This document shows positions 1 through 9,337 of a stretch of DNA of 64,000 nucleotides, in pieces. Where the stretch lies: contig CM055872.1 in NCBI GenBank assembly GCA_029582165.1, positions 30,478,761-30,542,760 of the forward strand. Reading direction: 5' to 3'. A program made the position numbers and the translations under genes. This stretch comes from Portulaca oleracea. Lineage: Eukaryota > Streptophyta > Magnoliopsida > Caryophyllales > Portulacaceae. Position 1 is the first letter of the stretch; every line of letters starts with the position of its first letter. Below the pieces are notes generated by a model. The model had not been told where the DNA came from and did no database searches. It saw only the letters and a list, made by a program, of their open reading frames with translations.

Positions 1-1912
1 GTCATCATAGACTCCTTTACAAAACTCCTTCAACTTCTTCCAAAATAACCCATAGACATTATTGGACTTTGATTCTCGATACTCCATCATGGATATAGGA
101 ATTCCATGTAACTTCAAAATTTCAAAGTCTACAATTTTGCCTTCATCATCTAGTATGAAACGATCCATTCTTGAATTGATGAATATAGCCTCTTGAATTC
201 TTTGAATCCTTGGCACTTCAACCATAAGATTCAAGTTGATATCTCTAGGGTGCACATGAAAGATATGTTTCATTAGAGAATTCAAAATTGGATGGTTGCT
301 TGTTTTGCTCTCCTCTAAGTTTGCAAGAACAAGACCCATATGCTCTTCATTCCTATGATATTCCTCCTTTATAATCGTTACAATGCTGTTTTCATCCTTC
401 TTAGGCCGAGGGTTAGAAGATGGTGGTAGAGGTGTCAAAGTGATCTTCTTTCGATTGAGGGTGAGAGTGTAAGTGTTGGCTCTCCCATCATGTATGACAC
501 TTCTATCAAACAACCATGGCCTTCCCAACAAAATATGACAAGTATCCATAGGAATAATATCACACCATAATGAATCTTTATAACTCTTCCCAATTGAAAG
601 ACTTACCAAGACCCGTTGATCCACACGAATGCCTTGTCCTAGGCTTAGCCATTGTATAGTGTAAGGTGTAGGATGAGGACTAATCTCCATTTGCAACTTC
701 TTGACCATTGTTGTAGAGGCGGAATTGGTGCAACTTCCTCCATCTATGATCAATGAGCATACTTTCCCTTTGATGGTACAACGAGAGCGAAAGATAGCCT
801 CCCTTTGTACTTGGTCATTCGGCACATGAGCTACATTCAAGGCCCTTCCTCCTACAAGTAACTCTCCATCATCCGGCTCCTCTACACATTCCTCTTCGAC
901 ATTTTCTTCCTCATTCACATCAACTCCTACTTCCTCTTCACTCTCATTTTCATGACACTCCGGTTCTACATACAAAGCACTTTGATATTCCACCAAAGAT
1001 ACTACCCTCTTGTTTGGGCACTCCGAAGCATAATGTCATAAACCTTGGCATCGAAAACACCTTCTTGATGCTAGGGATTTGGTTTCTTAGACGTGGGGTT
1101 TAGGGATGGATGGGGGCTGATTTTGTTGAGCTTTTGTGTTTGGGTGTTTTGTGGGAAATGGGGGTTTTTGTTGTGGCGTGTATGGGTGTGTAAGGTAGGA
1201 TGATTCTTGTGGAGTTTGGTATTTGTCTAGGACTTCTTTACCCTTATTTCTCCTTCGCCTTTCAACTTTAAGGGATAAAGAACTCAACTCATCCAAGGTT
1301 TTGTATGGTTGCAACTCAACAATATGTCTAATCCAATCATTAAGACCAAAAAGATAATGTACCAAAGTTTGTGGCTCGTCCTCTTTAAGATCACACCTCC
1401 ATAGCAAATGCTCGAATTCTTTGGTGTACTCCTCTACGCTTCTTCCTCCTTGGATCAACTTTTGTAGCTTGTAATAGTTGTCACGTAGGTAGTTAGGTGG
1501 TAAGAACTGCTCTTGAAGCTTCTTCTTCATCTTATCCCATGAACGCACCTTATCTTTTCCTTTAGCTTGCCGCTTCTTTTGCAAGTTTGTCCACCAAATT
1601 CTTGCATGTTTTCGTAACTTCAAGGCAACATATTTTACCTTCTTATCATCATTTACATCTTTGAGATCAAAGACTCTTTCCACGGTTTGCATCCAATCCA
1701 AGAAAACTTCCAGATCAAGATTACCATTAAATTCCGGAATCTCCACTTTGAAATCAAATCTCCACTTTGCAAGTTTGTCCACCAAATTCTTGCATGTTAG
1801 TACGTAGGGACGAGAGGGGAATTGTTTTTGGTTTGTTTGTGTTTGGGCTATGGGGTTCTTTGTGGAGCTAATGGGGGACGTGTATGTGGGAGATGATGGG
1901 GGATGGATGTGG
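1..1912 (-). pseudogene. Gag-protease polyprotein of element A with a unique C-terminal region
   Basis: One minus-strand reading frame runs from the D insertion (1912) to the edge, broken only by two in-frame stops (1087-1089 and 1036-1038). In order: a retrotransposon Gag domain (VEIPEFNG, FLDWMQTVE, WWTNLQKKR, YLFGLNDWI); a CX2CX4HX4C zinc knuckle around 1010-1060, with the second stop inside it; an acidic linker; a retropepsin with LIIDGGSCTN near 735-765 and LLGRPWLF near 505-530; then about 165 residues that match no RT, RNase H or integrase motif I know (VDFEILKLHGIPIS, NNVYGLFWKKLKEF). The true N-terminus is missing: a 28-nt stretch of gag is repeated at the 5' end. Gag would form particles and PR would process them. 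Because of the two stops it is probably inactive here. Confidence 0.8.
1577..1800 (-). repeat. Short direct repeat at the 5' end of gag in element A
   Basis: A stretch of about 28 nt (beginning TTTGCAAGTTTGTCCACC on the plus strand) occurs near 1577-1608 within gag and again near 1767-1798 at its 5' edge. The upstream copy replaces the expected Gag N-terminus. It looks like a recombination or template-switch scar. Confidence 0.6.
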
Positions 1913-2324
1913 TGATGTATTTTGGCCCACGCCAAATACATCAAAGGAGGCCCATGATGGAGAACTGCTCAACCTAGGTCTCACCTTTGGGGACCATAGG
2001 TTCATAGATGGAGATGGAGGCTCACATAGCCATGGGCTTGCTTTTGGACACCCAAGATTCATGGAAGATGATGGAAACCTATCCATGGCAAGTCCAAGTC
2101 CACAACTAAGTACAAAGCCCAAGTTGAACTTCACAGGACCATTTCAAAATAAAGTTCACATTTTGGATCATTTTGAGATGAATTTCACATTTCTAACCAT
2201 TTCAAGAAGAAGTTCGCAGTTTTGGCCTTTTGATGTATTTCTTTACATTTCTAAGGTTTTATTTACATTTCCAGTTGTGTGAGGTGTCAAGTAATATATA
2301 TAAACTTGGACACCAAGTCGTAGG

Positions 2325-2373
2325 AGTCTAGATTAATCTAGAATAGTCTAGAATGTTCTAGAATGATCTAGAA
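2325..2373 (+). promoter_or_regulatory. Heat-shock-element-like array in the D LTR
   Basis: Five spaced TCTAGA(A) units include GAATGTTCTAGAA at 2351-2363, which fits the alternating GAAnnTTCnnGAA pattern bound by plant heat-shock factors. It lies about 320 bp upstream of the TATA box. The same array is in the second LTR at 5794-5842. Function is inferred from pattern only. Confidence 0.5.
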
Positions 2374-2680
2374 GGTGTGTGTGTGTTTGTGATAGGCGTG
2401 TGGTGTGCTAGATTAGGCGCCAAGCTTTGTAGTCGTAGATAAGATTGGCTTATTTTGTAACTAATCCATCTTGGATTAGGAAAACCAAGTTCTAAAAGGA
2501 TTATTATCTCTTGTAACCAACTCCCCTTAGGATAAGGAGTCCTAATCCAAGGAGGAGATGGAGTAGATGGCGTCTAGTATTAGGAGTCCTTGGCTTGCAT
2601 GCCAAGTAATAGAGTCCTAGTAGGAGAAGATGGCTTGCACGCCAATCTTGAGAGTCCTAGGAGGTTTAGGACTTTAGTAG

Positions 2681-2688
2681 TATAAATA
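2681..2688 (+). promoter_or_regulatory. TATA box of the D 5' LTR
   Basis: TATAAATA downstream of the paired CTTGC(A/G)(T/C)GCCAA motifs, with a perfect counterpart at 6148-6155 in the 3' LTR. Position and conservation make it the likely start of the LTR transcript. Confidence 0.6.
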
Positions 2689-3484
2689 GCTAGGCTTGTA
2701 GCCTCTCAAAGGCACCCAACTTTGAATTATGAAATCAGTTAAGCTTTTAGCTTTCTCTCGAGAGTTTGGATAAACCTCACCCCTTTCTTCTATTGTATCT
2801 TGGTATCGCACCCAAGTGGTTAGGAAGAGCTTGATCCTAGGTTGCGGTCTCGATCAAGTTAGCCATAGGTTGTCTTTCTTGTGGATTCAAGTTAGAAACC
2901 TAGAACTATCCGTTCTTATCTTTCTGTCAATACAACTAAGATAATTACTTCTTTATCTCTCTATCAATATAGTTGAGACAAATTCCAAACCCTAGTTCAC
3001 TCTCTTCCCCCTCTCTCAAGTCCCTCCCATGCATTCGTCCAATCTCTCCCTCTCAAACCCTAGCTCACATAAATTCACTCTCTTCCCCTCTCATCCCAAA
3101 CGTCCCTCTCCAACCCTACTCTCTTCAAACGTCAATCTCTCTCTCAATCCCTCAAAGGCCTCACGCCATAAACCCTTCTCACAATCTCTCAACCCTAATC
3201 CATCTCATACTCTCAAATCTCTCATCACTCTCGTCTTCTCTACCATCCCCAACGTCACTCTCAAAACCCTCCCATCCAAATTCCCTCTCTTTACTCACAA
3301 AGATTCAACCTTTCATCATCCACAATTCATATTCTCTCTCAAAGACTCCACCTTTTCTCTTTTGAAGCACCCTACCCTTTTCCCTAGATCACTTGAAGCC
3401 TCCCATGTTGAGATTGGTTGCACGACTCCCTTGATGTGTAATTGATCAAGATACAATCTTTGATCCCATTATACATCATAATTT

Positions 3485-3502
3485 TGGTATCAGAGCTCTA
3501 GG
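3485..3502 (+). other. Primer-binding site of element D (initiator tRNA-Met type)
   Basis: TGGTATCAGAGCTCTAGG starts 6 nt after the LTR end. TGGTATCAGAGC is complementary to the 3' end of plant initiator tRNA-Met, the usual primer in this superfamily. Confidence 0.88.
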
Positions 3503-3591
3503 TTGTTTCGAGTGCAACCCTAGCCCCACAAAACAACCCAAACACAATTCCCTTCATACCTGAATCACAAAAACCCCAACCGTCCATCACC

Positions 3592-4092
3592 ATGGCTCGC
3601 GAGATGTTCCTTATGAGGAGAGTTCTTAGTAACTCAATTGTTTCTGAAGATCAACAACAACGAGAGGCCATCTTTCAATCTCGTTGCACAATCAAGGGAA
3701 AAGTTTATTTGTTGATCATTGATGGTGGAAGCAGCACCAATGTGGCATCAACTACTATGGTGGACAAACTTCAGCTGGAAACGAGTCCCCATCCAAAGCC
3801 CTACACCATCCAGTGGCTCAATCAGGGTGAAGATCTACAAGTGACTCAAAGATGTTTGGTAAGCTTTTCCATTGGCAAATCCTTTAAAGAATCTTTATGG
3901 TGTGATGTTTTGCCTTTGGATGCTTGTCATATTCTACTTGGAAGACCATGGTTATTTGACAGGAGTGTGATGCACAACGAAAGAGCTAATACCTACACTC
4001 TTGTGATGAACAACAAGAGAATAACCCTAACTCCACTTCAAATAACCCAACCGTCCCCACCTAAGGAAGATGATCCAAACCCCATCACTTGA
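3592..4092 (+). pseudogene. Retropepsin ORF of element D
   Basis: An open frame of 166 codons begins with ATG (MAREMFLMRR) only about 90 nt after the PBS, so the element has no gag. It carries the retropepsin-like core LIIDGGSSTNVAST (the DGG form usual in plant gypsy Gag-Asp proteases), MVDKLQLE and ILLGRPWLFDRSV. It would cleave retroelement polyproteins. It stops at 4090-4092 before RT, where other copies read on, so the PR-RT fusion is broken here. The protease part itself looks undamaged. Confidence 0.75.
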
Positions 4093-4248
4093 CCACTAAA
4101 CGCCCTGAGTTTAGTGAGCATAAGGAGATCACTCCCTTAGATCCAAACACAAACCCTAGCTACAAAGAGCCTACCAACGAGAACCTTAGCCACGAAAAAC
4201 CCACGAAAGGCTACCCTCTCGTCACCCCTCTTTTGGAACAACTTCCTC

Positions 4249-5178
4249 ATGTATTCCCAAAAGAGAAGCCATCTGAATTGCCCCCTCAGCGTGAGATCCA
4301 TCACAAAACCTATCATGTTCCTTGCCGTGCACAACGAGCCAATATATCACATGAACCCTAGTGACATCCAAGAGGTTCAAGGGCAAGATGAAGATCTTCA
4401 AGCAAAGGGTGTGATTAGGGAAAGTCTCAGTCCATGCGCCATCCCTACCCTTTGGGTCCCAAAGGAAGGAAGCCAAAGTCTATGCACCAACAAGGTTACT
4501 ACCAAGTACAGGTTTTCTAGAAGTGAAGATCAAGTGAACGAGCTATTTGGTACCCAAGTCATCTCCAAGGTTAATCTAAGAAGTGGGTACAACCAGACTC
4601 GAATTCAAGAAGGGGACACTGCTATCAAAACCAAAGAAGAACTCTATGAATGGTTAGTCACACCTCGTGGTCTAACTAACACTCTCTTTACTGTTATGAG
4701 ATTGTTGAATCAGGTTTTGAAGCCCCTTATTACCAAGTGTATTGTTATCTACTTGGGTGATATACTTGTGAATAACAAGAGTGAGAAAGGTCACATTTTT
4801 CATCTCCAATCTGATTTGGGGACCTTAGCTCACGTGGATCTGCATCAAAATCTACCCAAGTATGGCGTCTTCATCAACAACATAGTCTCTCTTGGCTATG
4901 ATCTTTCGCCTGAAGTGTTCAAGTTTGATGAAGAAAGAATCAAAGCTATCAAGGAGTGGTCTACTCCAATTAGAACTCATGATGATCAAGGCTTCCCCGG
5001 CTTGGCCTCTTTCTATAGGAGGTTTGTGAAGAATTTCAATATTACTTTATCTCCTATGACCGAGCTATGGAAATCCCAGGAGTTTTCATGGAGCCCCACT
5101 ACCGACCAAGCGTTCATCATGGATAAACTCTGCACCACACCGGTCCTAACCCTACCAAACTTTGATCAAATGGGTTGA
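4249..5178 (+). pseudogene. Reverse transcriptase remnant of element D
   Basis: A 309-codon frame whose N-terminal third drifts out of the RT frame, then matches gypsy RT: KGVIRESLSPCAIPTLWVPK, the SGYNQTRIQEGDTAIKT region, WLVTPRGLTN, then CIVIYLGDILV where an active RT has Y-x-D-D. The first catalytic Asp is replaced by Gly. FYRRFVKNF and the FSWSPTTDQAF connection to RNase H follow. The frame shifts at about 5170, after which only a stub of RNase H (CDVSGDDVGA) remains, then the family-specific tail (GDPRFMEDNGGQ). No integrase follows. Catalytically dead as written. Confidence 0.8.
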
Positions 5179-5376
5179 GTGTGATGTTTCTGGAGATGAT
5201 GTTGGAGCAGTTCAACTTGTTCTATCTCAAGAGGGCCGCCCCAAAATTCATTACATGAAAAGGTTTGGTGATCCTAGATTCATGGAAGATAATGGAGGCC
5301 AGCCCCGCTCAACCAACAAAGAGGTCTCATTCCTCCCATCAAGTTTGAGGACAAACTTTTTCCAACAAGGGGGGAA

Positions 5377-6945
5377 TGATGTATTTTGGCCCACGCCAAA
5401 TACATCAAAGGAGGCCCATGATGGAGAACTGTTCAACCTAGGTCTCACCTTTGGGGACCATAGGTTCATAGAAGGAGATGGAGGCTCACATAGCCATGGG
5501 CTTGCTTTTGGACACCCAAGATTCATGAAAGATGATGGAAACCTATCCATGGCAAGTCCAAGTCCACAACTAAAGGCCCAAGTACAAAGCCCAAGTTGAA
5601 CTTCACAGGACCATTTCAAAATAAAGTTCACATTTTGGATCATTTTGAGATGAATTTCACATTTCTAACCATTTCAAGAAGTTCACAGTTTTGGCCTTTT
5701 GATGTATTTCTTTACATTTCTAAGGTTTTATTTACATTTCCAGTTGTGTGAGGTGTCAAGTAATATATATAAACTTGGACACCAAGTCGTAGGAGTCTAG
5801 ATTAATCTAGAATAGTCTAGAATGTTCTAGAATGATCTAAAAGGTGTGTGTGTGTGTGATAGGCATGTGGTGTGCTAGATTAGGGGCCAAGCTTTGTAGT
5901 CCTAGATAAGATTGACTTATTTTGTAACTAATCCATCTTGGATTAGGAAAGCCAAGTTCTAAAAGGATTATTATCTCTTGTAACCAACTCCCATTAGGAT
6001 AAGGAGTCCTAATCCAAGGAGGAGATGGAGTAGATGGCGTCTAGTATTAGGAGTCCTTGGCTTGCATGCCAAGTAATAGAGTCCTAGTAGGAGAAGATGG
6101 CTTGCACGCCAATCTTGAGAGTCCTAGGAGGTTTAGGACTTTAGTAGTATAAATAGCTAGGCTTGTAGCCTCTCAAAGGCACCCAACTTTGAATTATGAA
6201 ATCAGTTAAGCTTTTAGCTTTCTCTCGAGAGTTTGGATAAACCTCACCCCTTTCTTCTATTGTATCTTGGTATGGAACCCAAGTGGTTAGGAAGAGCTTG
6301 ATCCTAGGTTGCGGTCTAGATCAAGTTAGCTATAGGTTGTCTTTCTTGTGGATTCAAGTTAGAAACCTAGAACTATCCGTTCTTATCTTTCTGTCAATAC
6401 AACTAAGATAATTACTTCTTTATCTCTCTATCAATATAGTTGAGACAAATTCCAAACCCTAGTTCACTCTCTTCCCCCTCTCTCAAGTCCCTCCCATGCA
6501 TTCGTCCAATCTCTCCCTCTCAAACCCTAGCTCACATAAATTCACTCTCTTCCCCTCTCATCCCAAACGTCCCTCTCCAACCCTACTCTCTTCAAACGTC
6601 AATCTCTCTCTCAATCCCTCAAAGGCCTCACGCCATAAACCCTTCTCACAATCTCTCAACCCTAATCCATCTCATACTCTCAAATCTCTCATCACTCTCG
6701 TCTTCTCTACCATCCCCAACGTCACTCTCAAAACCCTCCCATCCAAATTCCCTCTCTTTACTCACAAAGATTCAACCTTTCATCATCCACAATTCATATT
6801 CTCTCTCAAAGACTCCACCTTTTCTCTTTTGAAGCACCCTACCCTTTTCCCTACATCACTTGAAGCCTCCCATGTTGAGATTGGTTGCACGACTCCCTTG
6901 ATGTGTAATTGATTAAGATACAATCTTTGATCCCATTATACATCA
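5377..6945 (+). repeat. 3' LTR of element D
   Basis: Near-identical partner of 1913-3478. It is preceded by the polypurine tract caacaaggggggaa (about 5364-5376) and ends TATACATCA. TATAAATA lies at 6148-6155 and the HSE-like array at 5794-5842. The few differences between the two LTRs point to a fairly recent insertion. Confidence 0.93.
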
Positions 6946-7000
6946 TTTGGGAATGGAAAGATGGTAAAAAGATGGTGCAAGAACTAAGAGAATCAATCTC

Positions 7001-7016
7001 CTAAGCTCTGATACCA
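7001..7016 (-). other. Primer-binding site of element A
   Basis: On the minus strand TGGTATCAGAGCTTAG lies 4 nt downstream of the LTR end (7021). It is complementary to the 3' end of initiator tRNA-Met. Confidence 0.85.
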
Positions 7017-7020
7017 ATTT

Positions 7021-7947
7021 TGATGTATAATGGGATCAAAGAGATCTCGTTACACATTGAATTCTGGATCTTTAAAAACCAAGATAAGAATCTTCTTCTC
7101 TAAGTTCTCAAAGTTCAACCAAATTCAATGAAAAAGAAGATGGAAATCGAAAAGAGTGTGGAATTCGATTACCAAGATGTTGATGAACGAATGATGCTTG
7201 ATCGTTTGGATGTTGCGAGATGAATGTTTGAATGATTCTTGAGGATTGACGTGAGAATGGGTGAATGTTGATGAATGAACGAATAGAGATGGACGAACGA
7301 TAGTATTGGCGTTTGAAGGATCAATGAGGATACAGACACACCACCTCAAAGAACTCTTCAATTCTACCTATCACCACGAAGGGAGGCCAACCCAAGGCTA
7401 GAAGTAGAGATAGCTTCGAAACTCCCTCAAGAGAAACGATAAAGACTAGCAAAAGCTAGGGAGAAAACATCATCATGATGTGTTTGTTTTGTATTTGTGT
7501 ATTGAATTGAATGAGATTACAAGGCACCCAAGGGGTCTATTTATACTAAATGAAGGCCCCCTTAGGCGTGCATATCATCAAGAATACAATGGTTTTCTAG
7601 CTTACATCATTCTATACAAATGTGACATCATAAAGAAACAAATGTACATAAGCTAGATTAAAACTATGATAACTTGCTTATTCCTTGTCCAAATTCCAAG
7701 ATTCAAAAGCCATTGTGAAGCTCCTTTGATGTAGATTTTTTGACCATTGGATGACTTCTACAATATCGTCAAGGATCTTGTGATATGGAGCAAATTACCA
7801 AACTGTCCTTGTTGAAACCATTCAAACGAGAGAGAAACTTGAGGGAATGGAGCTCCTTTTCCATGTAGTTAAGTATTTAGCTCCCATGATGTATAATTGA
7901 TGTCTTCCTTTATAACCTTGATGTATATGGCTATCAAATATACATCA
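7021..7947 (-). repeat. LTR of element A family
   Basis: Minus strand begins TGATGTATATTTGATAG (7947) and ends CCCATTATACATCA (7021), 927 bp. A PBS follows on one side and a purine tract (AACCGGGGGAGTA) lies on the other. So it serves both as 5' LTR of the element at 7020-1 and as 3' LTR of the fragment at 7950-8162. TATA box at 7538-7545 (minus). A related solo LTR lies at 24174-25137. Confidence 0.9.
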
Positions 7948-8162
7948 TACTCCCCCGGTTGAAAAACGTTTGTCCTCAAACTTTGAACATCAACTCTTTC
8001 TTCTTAAAGGCTTTGAAGTCATCATAGACTCCTTTACAAAACTTCTTCAACTTCTTCCAAAATAACCCATAGACATTATTGGACTTTGATTCTCGATACT
8101 CCATCAAGGATATAGGAATTCCATGTAACTTCAAAATTTCAAAGTCAACAATTTTGCCTTCA
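7948..8162 (-). pseudogene. 3' end of a second A-type internal region (C-terminus of the polyprotein and PPT)
   Basis: This repeats the sequence at 18-150 (peptide DFEILKLHGIPIS, NVYGLFWKKLKKF) and continues past it to the natural stop (ELMFKV, stop at 7976-7978), followed within about 25 nt by the polypurine tract and the LTR. It therefore defines the true C-terminus of the A polyprotein and shows that no RT or integrase follows. It is joined abruptly at about 8162 to the interior of an unrelated LTR, so the rest of this copy was lost. Confidence 0.8.
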
Positions 8163-9337
8163 GAGAGGGGGACGTTGGTTTTGATGGTGAGGGAGAGATT
8201 GTTGGGTTGTTGGAGGAGAGAGAAGGTTTGTTGGGAGGTTGTTATGGAGAGAGAAAACAAAGGAGGTGGAGTTTGTTGAGGAGGTGGAGGACGTTTGTGG
8301 GGAGTGAAGGAGGTGGAAAGATGGCGTGTGGTTTGAGGGAATAGGAGATAGGGTTGGGTTGTGACTTAACTTTATTAATAGAAAGCACACAATGTAATAA
8401 CCTTAACTATATTGATAGAAAGGTAAGAACGGATATAACTAGGTTTCTAACTTGAATCCATAAGATAGACTACCTAGGGCTAACTTGATCTAGACCGTAA
8501 CTTAGGATCAAGCTCTTCCTAACCACTTGGGTGTCAGACCAAGATAGAATAGAAGAAAGGGGGTGAGGGTTTATCCAAACACTCGAGGGAAAGCTAAAAG
8601 CTTAAGGGGTTTCATATTTCTAAATCGATTGTGTTTGCCTTGAGAGGTTACAAGCTATTTATACTAGGAGAGTCCTTAAGGGACTAGAACTCCTCTGCTT
8701 GGCGTGCAAGCCATACTAATTAGACTAGGATTCTCCTACTTGGCGTGCAAGCCAAGGAATCCTAACTATAGACGCCTACTCTATACTACTCTCCCTCGGA
8801 TTAGGACTCCTTATCCTAAAGGGAGTTTGTTAGATCAATCTTATCCTAATAGGTTTATACTTTCCTAATCCAAAATGGATTAGTTACAAAATAAGCCAAC
8901 CTTATCTAGGATAGCTAATCTTGGCGCCAAAAGACTCTTCCACACGCCACACACACACACTCATACCTTCTAGATCATTCTAGAACACCTTAGAACATTC
9001 TAGACTAATCTAGATTCCTAATAAAATAAATCACATCCAAAAATGTTAAATTCGCTTCAACCCTTGATCTTGGACCTGGGCTTTGGACGTGTAGTTGGGC
9101 TTCACCTAGGATGTTTGGACATCCTCTTGAAATAAGAAGCACACCATATGAATGGGCCTTTGGACTTCTACTTTACAGTTTCCTTCTTTGGCCCACTTGA
9201 TGTAAATGAACCAAATCTTCCTTATTGGGCCCGTATTGGATGATGTCCTTTGATGAAGAACCCTATCTGTAGCATGGAGTTTCCATTGAGCCTTCTTGAT
9301 TGGGCTCGGGGGAGTTAGCGTGGGATGATTTACATCA
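8163..9337 (-). repeat. 3' LTR of B, truncated at its end
   Basis: Minus strand starts TGATGTAAATCATCCC at 9337, after a PPT-like tract, and matches the middle LTR 11519-12995 until about 8163, where it is joined to element A tail DNA. About 275 bp of the LTR end are missing. TATA at 8656-8663; TTCTAGAA at 8978-8985. The first codons of the LTR are an extension of the upstream ORF ending in FQEDVQTS (9106-9162). Confidence 0.88.

Larger units (their letters stand above)
1913..3478 (+). repeat. 5' LTR of element D
   Basis: TG...CA-ended LTR nearly identical to 5377-6945. It begins with a degenerate coding-like stretch (peptide GHPRFMEDDGN), then a cluster of TCTAGAA motifs (2325-2373), inverted-repeat motifs (TTGGCTTGCATGCCAA type, 2585-2655), TATAAATA at 2681-2688, and a long pyrimidine-rich strand (CTCTC, about 2990-3400) before the end. 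Confidence 0.93.
1913..6945 (+). mobile_element. Element D: complete-ended non-autonomous gypsy-type LTR element inserted in A
   Basis: Two LTRs (1913-3478 and 5377-6945; 1566 and 1569 bp) start TGATGTATTTTGG and end TATACATCA. Flanks are TGTGG on the left and TTTGG on the right, a target duplication matching at 4 of 5 positions. A PBS follows the first LTR and a purine-rich tract (ggggggaa) precedes the second. The internal region is only about 1.9 kb and encodes a protease, a damaged RT piece and an RNase H stub, without gag or integrase. It interrupts element A, so it inserted later. Confidence 0.92.
1..7947 (-). mobile_element. Element A: non-autonomous Ty3/gypsy-type LTR element, 3' end off the left edge, interrupted by element D
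   Basis: Read on the minus strand: LTR 7947-7021, a primer-binding site at 7016-7001, about 75 nt of leader, then the insertion of element D (6945-1913), then the coding region from 1912 to the window edge. The coding part has Gag, a zinc knuckle, a retropepsin and a C-terminal region unlike RT or integrase. The second A-type tail at 7950-8162 shows where the internal region normally ends, so only about 70 nt plus the 3' LTR are missing on the left. The small size and lack of RT and integrase fit a Gag-bearing non-autonomous class (TR-GAG-like). The assignment is by motif only. Confidence 0.8.

Noticed and set aside
1868..2134. Overlapping frames at the D LTR start on both strands
   Set aside because: Low-complexity shadows of the GDPRFMED-type tail; no start context or independent conservation.
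2973..3445. Two Ser/Pro/Leu-rich frames in the D LTR (and the same at 6440-6912)
   Set aside because: They come from the pyrimidine-rich LTR strand; composition is simple and both copies are identical only because the LTRs are.
8160..8390. Ser/Thr-rich minus-strand frames at 8160-8390 and 11688-12020
   Set aside because: Same pyrimidine-rich LTR segment; no protein motif.
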